From: Aculops lycopersici
Taxonomy: Eukaryota > Arthropoda > Arachnida > Trombidiformes > Eriophyidae
Assembly (NCBI GenBank): GCA_015350385.1
Contig: WNKI01000001.1
Coordinates: 4,281,129 to 4,345,128, forward strand
DNA: 64,000 nt
Reading direction: 5' to 3'
The notes under the pieces: generated by a model
What the model was told of the DNA's origin: nothing
The model's input: only the letters and a program-made list of their open reading frames with translations
Databases searched by the model: none
Made by a program: the position numbers and the translations under genes
In this document: piece by piece, positions 11,101-20,500 of the stretch
Layout of the letters: the number at the start of each line of letters is the position of its first letter
How positions within the stretch are numbered: position 1 is the first letter of the stretch

Positions 11101-11884
11101 CAATCGGTCTTAACATATAACCATCTATCGCAGCCATACCACTAAATGCCATTTGGATATCCTCTGGATGTTGGTCATCACCGTGATGAAATATCCTAGA
11201 GAAATCAAAGACACCAACATGATACTTGCCATTCACATATACTCTAATCTTGAGCGGCACTGAATCCTGACTTAATACGAAATTTTGCTCTCTTGGATAT
11301 AACAAGGTGAAGTCGAGTTTGCCAAATTTTGGAAAATCGTGCTGGTAATCAAATGCTATAGCGTTCAGATTGCTTACCATAGAATCTCTTCGTGCAGTAA
11401 ACTCACTTTGGTGTCCATTCAAGAGCCTTAATAATCTAAAGGGACCAACAATCAAGTCATTGTTTTTACCCAGATCATCTGGCACAGAAAACGAATCTAA
11501 ATAAATGTAGGCCAGAAACTCGTCCACTTGCATTTGCCTACAGGTGCCCTCAAGTTCATTAGAGAGGACGGAGTACTTTAACTTCCGGTCCAAGTAAAAC
11601 TCGCCTTTTCTTTTGATACCTTGATCGATTCCGCCCTTAAATACGCTAAACCTGAAAACGGCTCTCTGCTGCTCCGGCGAGTAAGACTCGCGTATGTTAA
11701 CAGTGGTTTCATAACCTAAGTTCAATAGTCCAGCACTCAATGAGTATTTAGTTGATAATGAGAATGAATTTTCGTCAAAGACACTGGATTGTGCCTTGGA
11801 TACAACTGATACGAGCCAAGACAAACTCAAAACGGAAGCTATCGTGATTATCTTTGGGGAGTACATGATTTTGCAATGGTTCAT
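8102..11884 (-). CDS. Large single-pass membrane glycoprotein with PAN/apple-like Cys modules
   Basis: A 1260-aa protein. The frame is open upstream to 12136, but the ATG at 11884 (or the next, at 11866) precedes a signal peptide (IITIASVLSLSWLVSVVSKA), so the extra 84 codons are probably 5' untranslated. The ectodomain contains repeated beta-rich segments of about 200 residues, which may be the LolA-like fold annotated in several invertebrate surface proteins. It also has PAN/apple-like Cys modules (for example CQSACLRQYTCRTFSLC near residue 790, and CAKVCFLQSWGPWPACRSF near 1110). A membrane helix (VVMLLIVGIVTGVFLGMKLG, about 1195-1217) and a short cytosolic tail of about 43 residues follow. 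Function unknown. No intron is visible. Confidence 0.75.
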   Translation of the reverse strand: MNHCKIMYSPKIITIASVLSLSWLVSVVSKAQSSVFDENSFSLSTKYSLSAGLLNLGYETTVNIRESYSPEQQRAVFRFSVFKGGIDQGIKRKGEFYLDRKLKYSVLSNELEGTCRQMQVDEFLAYIYLDSFSVPDDLGKNNDLIVGPFRLLRLLNGHQSEFTARRDSMVSNLNAIAFDYQHDFPKFGKLDFTLLYPREQNFVLSQDSVPLKIRVYVNGKYHVGVFDFSRIFHHGDDQHPEDIQMAFSGMAAIDGYMLRPIVNNCSGALADKQMAPFAKYSPKTTKFSFKLERVNPANPRRSEAYVAYDARLGIMRIDDLDKDYNLKKLINFRLNKIYHVADSSNVKVSGDSLAVKPVDEDGGLRSKCIVAKLLPESAMVPRYMGIGKLVAGADNFVFMGRGQVRGFDANVYEATYSSLPLWLDQMITYKGENSIVDIRSPEQGIGRKSEIKYQTLLFVAADESKDTIPLMITIYKIDLGAIAVRSLTEQIFHLYDFSMDLTSSDEEKVDELFSLHDSCLQGSDIPQHGKVEISLISDEILQDQQVQRLEADAFRNLELITNLQDKLGLPATMIYDIESKLTKRDRKGTRSIIFSFRVAEKLDQVMQLKYLGKGHVSGEKFKANSFSDCLVEAGHATSTIVNFAYDMERGYCALVQKAEELSSLFEMFKISQVKEDLRSSGSKEWLHRMSHGQELLGFIDTKFTLFNSDSDPNSNSKSVFSVQDIKVHPVKHEDDYITTSSSQVYGGSRLINKLSGFTLPESDSRSMIVRPYTLDEFNWKPADPKMADQLTDMTYEQCQSACLRQYTCRTFSLCIKPNEIQCILSTAKLDFISLGQQLTGAAVSALKIGLGVDVDLGDGGHMELIKQPNCEIHNKLFIDLFELPHQVKQTISDRPVRAARSREECAEVCFAKTLQAIKSDVQISLQKLPYLDSNYDYFNSAQAEELTAAHLQATRSICSEFSYIYNAALRAWSKDEQDDLMFKTIFDDVPKEEAQGYCVYKRVRDPNRENNLKPPVSDKLYIDMEIYFFKFETFFEKKFGVSLAKSRLSEESSEAYNEASQSKKYLTQDQMNLLKNHIEMGDNFQATIHAQAAKCAKVCFLQSWGPWPACRSFDITVKPEEKGKSIVTCNLNSITVGQATKSQRYDLIIESDAQQKVWHYEPRGGFLAEKLYVDADSGFDQAEILSHIDRTFRMKIHPFGVVMLLIVGIVTGVFLGMKLGQQVAQRMSTFNGNDDLDSLVRRRPTIEFENQVNSEMKIPE

Positions 11885-13259
11885 TTGAAGTAAAATTTTA
11901 GTATACCAATAGCTGAAATTCCAACAACGTGCCGATAAGTAAGCAGAATTTTGATAAATCGCGGTCATGGCGAGTACCTGTTGGTTGAGCGTCATTGCTT
12001 GTGGTCGCGTTCTACGTATCTTGATAACGAGATTTGTTTTGACACTAAAATAAAACGAAATTGCGATATTATGTAGAGCGCCCATGATGTTGGCGAAAGT
12101 TGGTTGTCTATTGTACCGCAAGAATGTCAAGGTCAATACGGATGAAGGTCGCCCATGAATTTAGATGTGATATCTCAGTGGATTCGTATGTTTTAAGAAA
12201 TCCAAAAACCGTGACATCACCCTGCATCCATGAGCCACAGGTGTTGGCTGCATAGACTTGATATTTGCATTTCATAAAGCTTCTTACGCCGTTTAGTCCG
12301 CCAAACGAGGGCGTTGAGACACCTATCGACTTGGGCAGACGAGCAAGTCAATAGACGTTTCAACGTCCGAATTTGGCTTGGGTAGATGTGATGTTGGCAT
12401 AATCGATCGAGCCGATGATATTCAAAATTTTCTGGCAATAACTAGATTGTATTGAATGGTGAAAGGTAATTTATATGAGCTTGGTAGGATAGACTTGATT
12501 GCGACTGAACGAGATACGTTGGATTATAGCAACAGATCGGGCTGATGAGGCCCACTTTGATGTTCTGCTAATATTCCATCATAGTAGTCCTTAACAGCAC
12601 GACGTGTTGCCTTGATACATTAACTTGTGATTGGCGGTTTCTGGTGACGGATCAGGCTGGAGAGGTCCACTATGATACTATTGATAGTTTTAAATCACAG
12701 TAGTCCTTAACAGCACGACCAGTCGCTCTATTACTTTGTATTTGATGAAATGAAACAGAAATATTTAAGGGGAATAAATCTAGATATCATGGACGAATGT
12801 ATAACATTTTCTAGTTGGCTCGAGTTTATATACCCAAATCAGATCCGAGATTTTTGGGCTCTTTGAATCGATCAATCATCCAGCATGTAGTCTACTACCA
12901 AACAAACTCTCCGGTCTCGAAAGTGACATCGTCTTGTGACGTCACAAGAGTTCAGCCATCCATCGAGTTGGTGCTCCAAATCAACCTCTCTTTTCCTGGG
13001 CATGATGGTGGTTCAGTCGGATTTGTCATATTGTTTTACTTTCTCTCAGTGCAACTTTACATGTTGCCCACCACCAATAAAGAGAGAAAAAGACAATGTG
13101 CTCACTTCTCAATTCTTTATCCCTCTGCATCCTCGACTATGACGTCACGAGACTTGTAATCACGTGACTTCAGACGCCAAATTGATTGCAGAGCAACCTG
13201 TGGAATCTCAAAAAATGTGGAGCGAGAAAAATCCAATATTCGTCTACTCCTCGTACCTT
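11885..13259. other. Non-coding interval with a tandem repeat and CRE-like sites
   Basis: No gene was recognised. The proximal part should hold the promoter of the PAN-like gene. The interval contains a two-copy tandem repeat of about 115 bp (12535-12720) and two perfect TGACGTCA palindromes (12938-12945 and 13140-13147), with a CACGTG at 13161-13166. A short frame at 12217-12438 (-) has no ATG start and no recognisable domain. Confidence 0.55.
12535..12720. repeat. Imperfect direct tandem repeat, period about 115 bp
   Basis: The block starting GATCGGGCTGATGAGGCCCA at 12535 recurs at 12650 as GATCAGGCTGGAGAGGTCCA. Both copies contain the almost identical segment AGTAGTCCTTAACAGCACGA (first copy about 12583-12602, second about 12699-12718). 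The outer parts of each unit have diverged. Confidence 0.7.
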
Positions 13260-13718
13260 TTAGTTTCGAAGCACTCGGTATTCCCATGGCTCTTCCTCCT
13301 CTGGCAGGTTGCAGTCCCGCCTATACTCTTCGCTCTTTTTCATGTACAAAAAAACAATGCGTGGATGTGGCTCATCGTCCATTCCATCGAAACTAAACGC
13401 TAGCTTCCGGGCTTTGGGCAAAAGTGAAATAAATTCCTCCGTGCAATCCTGTGGTCCTGAGAAGCGCAGGAAACTGGCAAATATATTTAACGAGTACTTG
13501 AGCTTTTCTCTTCTTTTAGTGAATGTCGGTTGTCCCTTGAAATCTGCGCGGTACCATTCGATCAACGACTTTCCATCATAATCTCGGTGGTCCATTGCAT
13601 AATCGTTGATCTTACGAGCAGGTCCATATTGTGGGACGCACCCGCCGTCTGTCTTTAGCGCCAAATGGGCAATTAAGGTGCCCACGATGAGACAAGCCAA
13701 GAACGATAATTTCATCAT
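13260..13718 (-). CDS. Small secreted protein, family not recognised
   Basis: A 152-aa protein that begins MMKLSFLACLIVGTLIAH, a good signal peptide, with either of two adjacent ATGs as start. The mature chain has only three cysteines (near residues 27, 92 and 138), an acidic C-terminal stretch (LPEEEEPWEY) and mixed charged sequence. I recognise no domain. It lies head to head with the next secreted-protein gene, 402 bp away, so the two may share regulatory sequence. Confidence 0.6.
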   Translation of the reverse strand: MMKLSFLACLIVGTLIAHLALKTDGGCVPQYGPARKINDYAMDHRDYDGKSLIEWYRADFKGQPTFTKRREKLKYSLNIFASFLRFSGPQDCTEEFISLLPKARKLAFSFDGMDDEPHPRIVFLYMKKSEEYRRDCNLPEEEEPWEYRVLRN

Positions 13719-14120
13719 ATTAGATTTATTTGTAACAAACAGGTTATTTCGAGATTTTCGAGCAACTCAATTTGACTTCGTGAAAATCTCAACTTTCAGT
13801 CAAACCACAGTCAAGTTTTCTATTTGTGTATCGTATGGTTCCAATGTTCATGACTCTAGCCGCTGATCCTTGCCGCGCAACCTTATGGTACGAAATGATC
13901 TGTGGTGCAATGGAACCAAGTAAAATGAACAAAAAACAAGGGGCACCGTCTGAGAGGCCCACTCAGTTGTCTATAAATAGATTCCATTCAGCTGAGAAGG
14001 ATCCTATCCCACTGTCTCGGTGTGAAGGCGCCTTACTGGTTCAGTCAGTGTCAACATGCAACAAAGAGCAAGATTAGGCGACTCTCCTCTGGTAAGATAT
14101 AGTTAGATTTTGGTAGAACA
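13719..14120. promoter_or_regulatory. Divergent promoter interval between two secreted-protein genes
   Basis: A 402-bp interval between start codons facing away from each other. On the plus strand a TATA box (TATAAATAG, 13972-13980) lies about 140 bp upstream of the downstream ATG. Transcription would then start near 14003-14010. That leader would contain a short upstream frame beginning at the ATG at 14054. No comparable TATA is evident for the minus-strand gene. Confidence 0.5.
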
Positions 14121-15398
14121 ATGAAGATTCGAGCTGCCATTGCTACGATTGCCTTCGTCGGTATTCTCGGCGTTCAAGGTGATGGAACGACCGACTTGAA
14201 GGCTCTTTGCTCTCGGAGGAATGTAAATATTAAGAGAATTTCACAAGCGCTCGAGCTCATCGAAGCTCTGGAGGCTCTCTCAAATCCAAGATCTTGTGTT
14301 GGTATCGCCCATTCGATTTTGTATGATTTGAAGCCAATTTTAAGCGAGGGTTTAGATAATGCCTGTTCCTTGGAGAAAGCTGAACAAATCCGCCAATACC
14401 AAATGGATTACATCCAACCAGGATTTTTGCCAAGATCACTGAAGAATTTCTTTGTAGCCTTTGCGCTTAAAATTGATGCTAATTGCAAAAAGACAACGAT
14501 TACTGAGTTACAGGATGAGGCCAAGCAAAATTTTCAAGAAACAGATTTTGCAACTATGAGAGCATTAGTTGATAGCCAGGATCAGATTCTATCTAAGGTC
14601 TTGCCAAACTCCAGGTTTGACTTGGATGACTTACTGGTTGCTATTGATTTAACTCAATCAGCTAGCCAAGATAACGCCAGTGATCAAAAGATCTATGTAA
14701 ATCTGGCTAATCCAATTAGAGACCAGGTGAGGAGTATCCAAAAGATTTGTTCCCAAAGATTTGAGCCAATTTACAAGCAAGTCATTAAGCCGCGCGTTGC
14801 CCTAAAATCAAGTGGCTTCGATTACCGTGGCGAGGATATGGAACGCGAAATTATGGAGCAACGGGAGAATGTTGAGGTTCGGCAATGGTACAAAATAACG
14901 TACCTGTGTGATTCGCTCAAACAGGTGGTTGTGGTTGTTGACCAACCTGAATTCTCAGGAGATTCTCAGACCATCAAAATTTACTCCGAGGAGGAGGTTA
15001 ATTCTTTGGGTTTAAAAAAGAATATAGCCAATCGACTAAACTTGGACCAAATCGATGTCGTCCACAAGACAACTGCAAATCCTCTTGAAGACGAGGTTCT
15101 GCCATCAGACGATAAGCATTTCAAGAAGCTAATCAATAAGTACGATTCAATTAATCGCGCAACTGACTCCATCCGATCCAAGGTGGCAAAGAAGATGGGT
15201 AAATTTGTAAGAGATACTCTGCGTCGAGGTGAAATTGATTTTGTTCAAGGTAAAAAGTCCAAGAAGGAAATGGTCGAGTCAATGGAGAGTTTCGTGAGCC
15301 AAATCAACAAATTTAAAACTAACTCGGCCAAAAGCAGCAGACCATTGCAATCGTTCTTGGTGTTTGGAGTTCCAACCATCATGGCATTCAGGGTATAA
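14121..15398 (+). CDS. Secreted protein of 425 aa, family not recognised
   Basis: It starts with a signal peptide (MKIRAAIATIAFVGILGVQG). The mature protein is mostly helical and charged, with only a few cysteines and a Lys-rich C-terminal third. It ends in a short hydrophobic stretch (SFLVFGVPTIMAFRV) that is too short for a sure membrane helix. I recognise no domain. A TATA box lies upstream at 13972 and an AATAAA polyadenylation signal 15 bp after the stop (15413-15418), so it looks like a complete single-exon gene. With its head-to-head neighbour it may belong to a lineage-specific set of secreted proteins. Confidence 0.65.
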   Translation: MKIRAAIATIAFVGILGVQGDGTTDLKALCSRRNVNIKRISQALELIEALEALSNPRSCVGIAHSILYDLKPILSEGLDNACSLEKAEQIRQYQMDYIQPGFLPRSLKNFFVAFALKIDANCKKTTITELQDEAKQNFQETDFATMRALVDSQDQILSKVLPNSRFDLDDLLVAIDLTQSASQDNASDQKIYVNLANPIRDQVRSIQKICSQRFEPIYKQVIKPRVALKSSGFDYRGEDMEREIMEQRENVEVRQWYKITYLCDSLKQVVVVVDQPEFSGDSQTIKIYSEEEVNSLGLKKNIANRLNLDQIDVVHKTTANPLEDEVLPSDDKHFKKLINKYDSINRATDSIRSKVAKKMGKFVRDTLRRGEIDFVQGKKSKKEMVESMESFVSQINKFKTNSAKSSRPLQSFLVFGVPTIMAFRV

Positions 15399-15989
15399 TG
15401 TTGAATTGATTGAATAAACGACTTATCTGTTGAGTTAATCGACGTTAGCCTTCTCTCTGCATCCCTACCTAGAGAACTCTTCATACCCTCTATGCATCCA
15501 TCTAGCGCGTAGCACACGTAAGCACTCACCACGATTGCTCTCTACAAGGTTGGCCACTTAACGGGTGCTGGACATCACTGGACGCGGGAAAGGAGGCGTG
15601 GTCGAAATTTCCAGATTTTCCCGACATCCCGAATTCCCGACCACAAATTTTTGAACTAAATTATTTTCCACTCTATCGTTCGCTGGTTTTGGTTTGACAC
15701 ATTAAGCAAAATCTTACATTGTCAATTTTCACGAAATCCAGACATCTACCCAAAAATGAATTCATTTGTGCATTCGAGCATGCGACTTACGGCGTCTGGT
15801 ACACTGCGTACCTTATCTCCTAAATACCCAAGGCGCTCCTCTACATCTGCCAGGTGATCGTTGAGCGGATAGATAGAGTCCCATATGGCCACTTGTCCTT
15901 TTGTCGCGTTTGCTGCTAGGTCTTGGAGATCTCTCAACTGCAATCGAATGATATCGATATTCTTGGCATCTGTTGCTGATCGAACAACC

Positions 15990-16870
15990 GACTAGGCGGT
16001 GCCTCCCGTGAGGAGAGCCAGGTACAGCTAAAAGCTGCGTGCAAATAGCAGCGGCGGTCGGGCTGCACCACACAACAGTGACCCGCACTCTGCGACGATT
16101 CGCAGAGGGGAAGCACTGCGCCCCTCAAGCAGACAGGCATGCCAAAACGCACCACACGCCAGACAGACTCACAAATTGTACAGTCTTTTACAGACAAGAC
16201 CGTGCGGGGCGCATCGCAACTGCTTGACATTGCGACCCCCTCTCATAGCACTATTCGCCGTAGGCTCACTGAGGGGGGAATCGAACCGCGCGTCACTCGC
16301 CCGGTCGAAATTAAGCGCACAGACCCACGAGTGATGGCTGCGCGCGCACAATGGGTGGCACACTGGGTGGAGGAATGGGCAGGATGGACGGATCGCACAG
16401 TTTGGATTGACGAATCCTGTATTCAATCATGCACAGTGCACAGAGCCTGGCGGTACGTGCCCAAGGTAACAAAGGGGCGTGTCCCTCTGTCAATCAGCCG
16501 ATGCGACCGCACGTCAATCAGGGTTTTTGAGGGATTGTGTGGTATATAGTTAGCGGCAAATATACAGGTGACCAATATCGGGATGTCTTGTCAGAATTAA
16601 ACTGACCGGTCCCTCGGGAGCAGTTTGGGGGAAGAAAGTTTCTATATCAACAAGTCAGTTCATCAATTCACCGGTCGGCGGCCTTTTCTGAGTGGCTATA
16701 TTTGCGTTTGCATTTCGATATAACCATCTTGTTAATGGTTCCGTTCTGAGTAAGGTTGCTAGAGAAGGTGTCGCATTGTATCGGATATCTCAACCGGACT
16801 TCGTAATCTTGTCGCCCAGCAGAGGAAGGTCAAGCCGGGGTACGAGAGATTGTTAGCAGCATCTAACTAA
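15990..16870 (+). mobile_element. Decayed Tc1/mariner-type transposase
   Basis: Pieces of a Tc1-like transposase occur in order but in different frames. A helix-turn-helix segment (QIAAAVGLHHTTVTRTLRRF) is at about 16039-16110. A central segment follows at 16139-16549, ending with the first catalytic Asp block VWIDES (Asp codon 16409-16411) before a stop. After a frameshift near 16545 the frame resumes as IVSGKYTGDQYRDVL. The block that normally reads QQDNAP-H reads FLYQQVSSSIHRSAAFSEWL at about 16639-16698, with a GTC valine at 16654 where the second catalytic Asp is expected. It is clearly inactive. Terminal inverted repeats were not located, so the ends are approximate. Confidence 0.8.
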
Positions 16871-16971
16871 ATGGAACCAAGGCCAGCATTTCGATACCAA
16901 CAGACGGGGTGGCCTCAAGAGACTTGGCTTTCGGCTGTATTGTTGGTAAGATTCTATCCGGTGAACTGGAA

Positions 16972-17116
16972 TTGCCCGCAAGAAAAAGCCGTGCCTGTGA
17001 GTGCTAGCGGGCAAAAGGCTAATTTTTTATGTATCAAACTGTATATTTCGCCTGCGGGCAAGCGCGGGCACTGGAGCCAAAGGGGGAAAGATTGCGATTT
17101 GCACACAAATGCCCGC
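16972..17116. repeat. Cluster of GCGGGCA motifs in both orientations
   Basis: The heptamer GCGGGCA occurs at 17007-17013, 17054-17060 and 17064-17070. Its complement TGCCCGC occurs at about 16973-16979 and 17110-17116. Five copies in 145 bp could be binding sites or remnants of a subterminal repeat of the neighbouring transposon. Confidence 0.5.
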
Positions 17117-17508
17117 AAGCACCCAATACCTCACACTAGTTACAACGGGAGTTGGAGCTGTGTGCGCGCGCTTTACAGAGTGGGCCAAATGTGCCCTGAC
17201 ACGCCGCCGCATAGTCTTGCACCACAACACATCGGTTCATCTACATTACCAACAACCAAACATGATCACCTTGTTGTTTGTTCAATTCGACTAAAGACTG
17301 GTGTACCAATTTACTTCAACTCAAGCCTCACTACTTTAAATCACCTATTGCGATAAATTAGCCCGCCCTCTTATTTAAATCAAGTGTTGCTTATTAGCCT
17401 TCATTGACAATGATTTGAATTGGAAATATTAATCTTGTGTCACATTACTAGAGCAAAGCAACAACAACTTATTTCCTTGCAACAGAACTATTTGCAGTTA
17501 AAGTCGGA

Positions 17509-20500
17509 ATGCTTCGTAACGGAATCAATCGGCTGGCCAACTACCAGCATTTGCAACACAAACTCAAACAAGTTCGCGATAAACTCCCGCGCCCCCTGAC
17601 CTTATCCGAAAAAATCCTCTACTCTCACTTGGACGATGTCAAGAACCAGGATATTGTTCGTGGCGAGAGTTACCTCAAGTTGAGACCTGATCGAGTTGCC
17701 ATGCAAGATACATCGGCCCAGATGGCTATCCTGAAATTTATCTCGAGTGGCCTACCAAAAATTGGTGTCCCTTCATCAATTCATTGTGATAATTTGATTG
17801 AGGCTAACGTGGGCGCCTCGTCAGATTTAAAGCGGGCAAAGGATATTAACAAGGAGGTTTACGATTTCTTGAGTTCCGCTGGCGCCAAGTTCGGAATTGA
17901 ATATTGGAAGCCGGAAAGTGGAATTATTCACCAGGTTAGTTTCTCATGCTATTAATTTTGAATTTATTTACATAGAACTCTGGTCGCAGCACCTGAGGTC
18001 CTGGTCAAACTTTCATGCCAGAGTCTCAAGTAATTAAAGACCTAGATCAACAAACTTGCATGGCTTCAGGTGTGATCGAGCTCAACATCTTCTCGGTACT
18101 CATGTATTCAGCCACGAACATTTTTTGTAGTTTATTCTAGAAAACAATGGACTAACTCTCAACTCTAACTCAACCCACAAAACTAGATCATCTTCGAGAA
18201 CTATGCCTACCCTGGATGTTTGATCATCGGAACTGACAGCCACACATCAAACGGCGGCGGTTTGGGTGGTTTGTGCATCGGGGTCGGTGGTGCTGACGCT
18301 GCCGATGTCATGGCCAACCTTCCTTGGGATCTCATGTGCCCCAAAGTTATTGGTGTCCACTTGACAGGTAAATTGAACGACTGGGCCACCTACAAAGATA
18401 TTATCCTGAAGTTGGCTGATATTCTCACCGTAAAGGGAGGCACGGGAGCCATTGTCGAGTACTTTGGTCCAGGTGTCGACCAAATCGCTTGTACTGGAAT
18501 GGGAACCATTTGTAATATGGGCGCTGAAATCGGAGCAACCACCTCGGTGTTTCCTTACACAAGCCACATGCGCGACTATCTTATTGCAACCAACAGACAC
18601 GAAATCGCAAGCCAAGCCGACGAAAATATGAGCTTATTAACTGCCGACAAGAAGGCTGAATACGATCAAGTGATTGAGATTAACTTGGATAAACTAGAGC
18701 CGCATGTCTATGGTCCCTTCACGCAGGATCGTGGACATCCAATTACCAAGTTAGGTCAGGCAGCTGAGGAGAACAACTGGCCATCGGACATCAAAGTTGG
18801 ATTGATTGGATCGTGCAAAAACAGTATCTACGGTGACATGACTAAATCGGCATCTGTTGCCAAGCAAGCCATTGAGCACGGACTCAAGTCAAAATCCGCT
18901 TTCACCGTTACCCCAGGTTCAGAGCAAATTAGAGCCGCGATCGAGCACGATGGTCAAGCTGATGTGCTAACTAGGTTCGGGGGTACTATGTTGGCCAATG
19001 GTCCTTGTATCGGTCAATGGAATCGTCAAGATGCCCAGAAAGGGGAACTAAACACGATTGTTTCATCGTACAACCGTAACTTCGTCGACAGAAACGACGC
19101 CAACCCCAAGACTCGTGCTTTCGTTGAATCACCTGAGATGGTCACTGCACTCGCTATTGCTGGCCGCCTGGACTTTAACCCATTGACAGATGAGCTCACC
19201 GGTTCTCATGGCAAGAAGTTCAAGTTGCAGCCTTCAACTGGCGAGGAGCTACCACCTCATGGATTTGACCCACGACAAGACAGCTACCAGCCACCGGTAG
19301 ATGATGGCTCTAAGATTCAAGTTAGTGTCGACCCCAGGAGTGATCGTTCACTATTAATGAAACCCTTTCTGAAATGGAACGTCAAAGACCTCACTGACTT
19401 GATGGTCCTGATCAAGGTCAAGGGAAAGTGTACCACTGACCACATTAGTATGGCCTTTCCCTGGTTGAAGTTTAGAGGTCACCTGGACGACATCTCCAAC
19501 AACATATTGTTTGCTGCCGTCAATGCAGGAAATGGCGAAGTTGACAAGGTCAAGAATCAATCGACCGGCGAATATGGATCTGTTCCCGAGACAGCCCGTC
19601 ACTACAAGTCTCAGGATAGCAATAAGCAGGACAGCCAGATAGTGGCGAAACGAACTTTGAAAAAGAGGATAGTTGATGAACTCAAGCACTATTATCATGG
19701 ATTTAGGTTACTTTTTATAGATCTCCGCATCTCCTCGCGATATTTGAGGAAAATACTTAAGGGCGAACAGTTGTCGAGGAGAGAACATCAACAATTGGTC
19801 CGGTCCACATCAGACTTATTTAGATTGGTTCCATTTAGTGTGTTTATCATTGTGCCTTTCATGGAATTTTTGCTGCCAGTTTTTTTAAAATTATTTCCCT
19901 CCATGCTGCCATCAACATTTCAGACCTCCAAAGACAAGGAGGCCAAAGTTAAGAGTCAGCTCAAGGTCAAGATTGATATGGCAAAATTTTTACAGGAGAC
20001 ACTAGATGAAATGGCCTTTCAAGCTAAGGGCGAGTCCCACTCGGAGGAGGCCAAGAAGTTTGCCAAATTTTTCGAAGAGGTTCGCGCATCTGGAACGGGC
20101 GCTTCGAATGCCGATATTCTCAAATACTCAAAACTGTTCGAGGACGAGATCACACTCGATTCAATGACACGCCAGCAATTAGTTGCCTGTTGCAAACTAT
20201 TAGATCTACAGCCACTCGGCACCAATGTATTCCTTAGATTCCAACTGAGGATGCGGCTCAAGGCGCTCAAGGCCGATGACGAGATGATCAAGAAGGAGGG
20301 TATTCGTAGTTTGACAGTCTCAGAGCTTCAAGCGGCCTGTAGAGCAAGAGGTATGAGAGCTCTGGGTGTTCCCATAGAGAGACTGCAAGCTCAACTATCT
20401 CAATGGCTCGAGCTTAGTCTAGACGAGAAGATTCCACCCTCACTATTGCTGTTATCAAGAGCCTTATATGTGCCTGAGAATATACCAACGAGCGAGCAAC

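Larger units (their letters stand above)
15399..17508. other. Non-coding interval with transposon debris
   Basis: A 2.1-kb stretch upstream of the aconitase-type gene. It holds the decayed Tc1/mariner element (about 15990-16870) and, further on, five copies of GCGGGCA or its complement (16972-17116). Base composition shifts to GC-rich from about 15990 to 17230 and returns to AT-rich before 17509. No other gene was recognised. Confidence 0.6.

Noticed and set aside
11885..12136. N-terminal extension of the PAN-like protein
   Set aside because: The signal peptide lies after the ATG at 11884. An extension of 84 residues before a signal peptide is implausible.
12217..12438. Basic 73-residue minus-strand frame, possible transposase remnant
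   Set aside because: It begins at a non-ATG codon and matches no motif I can name.
12541..12560. CTGATGAGGCC resembling a hammerhead ribozyme core
   Set aside because: No GAAA segment or third stem follows at a suitable distance, and the second repeat copy does not keep the motif.
16871..17356. 161-residue open frame after the transposon
   Set aside because: No homology is recognisable. It spans the GCGGGCA cluster and shows no coding-like conservation.
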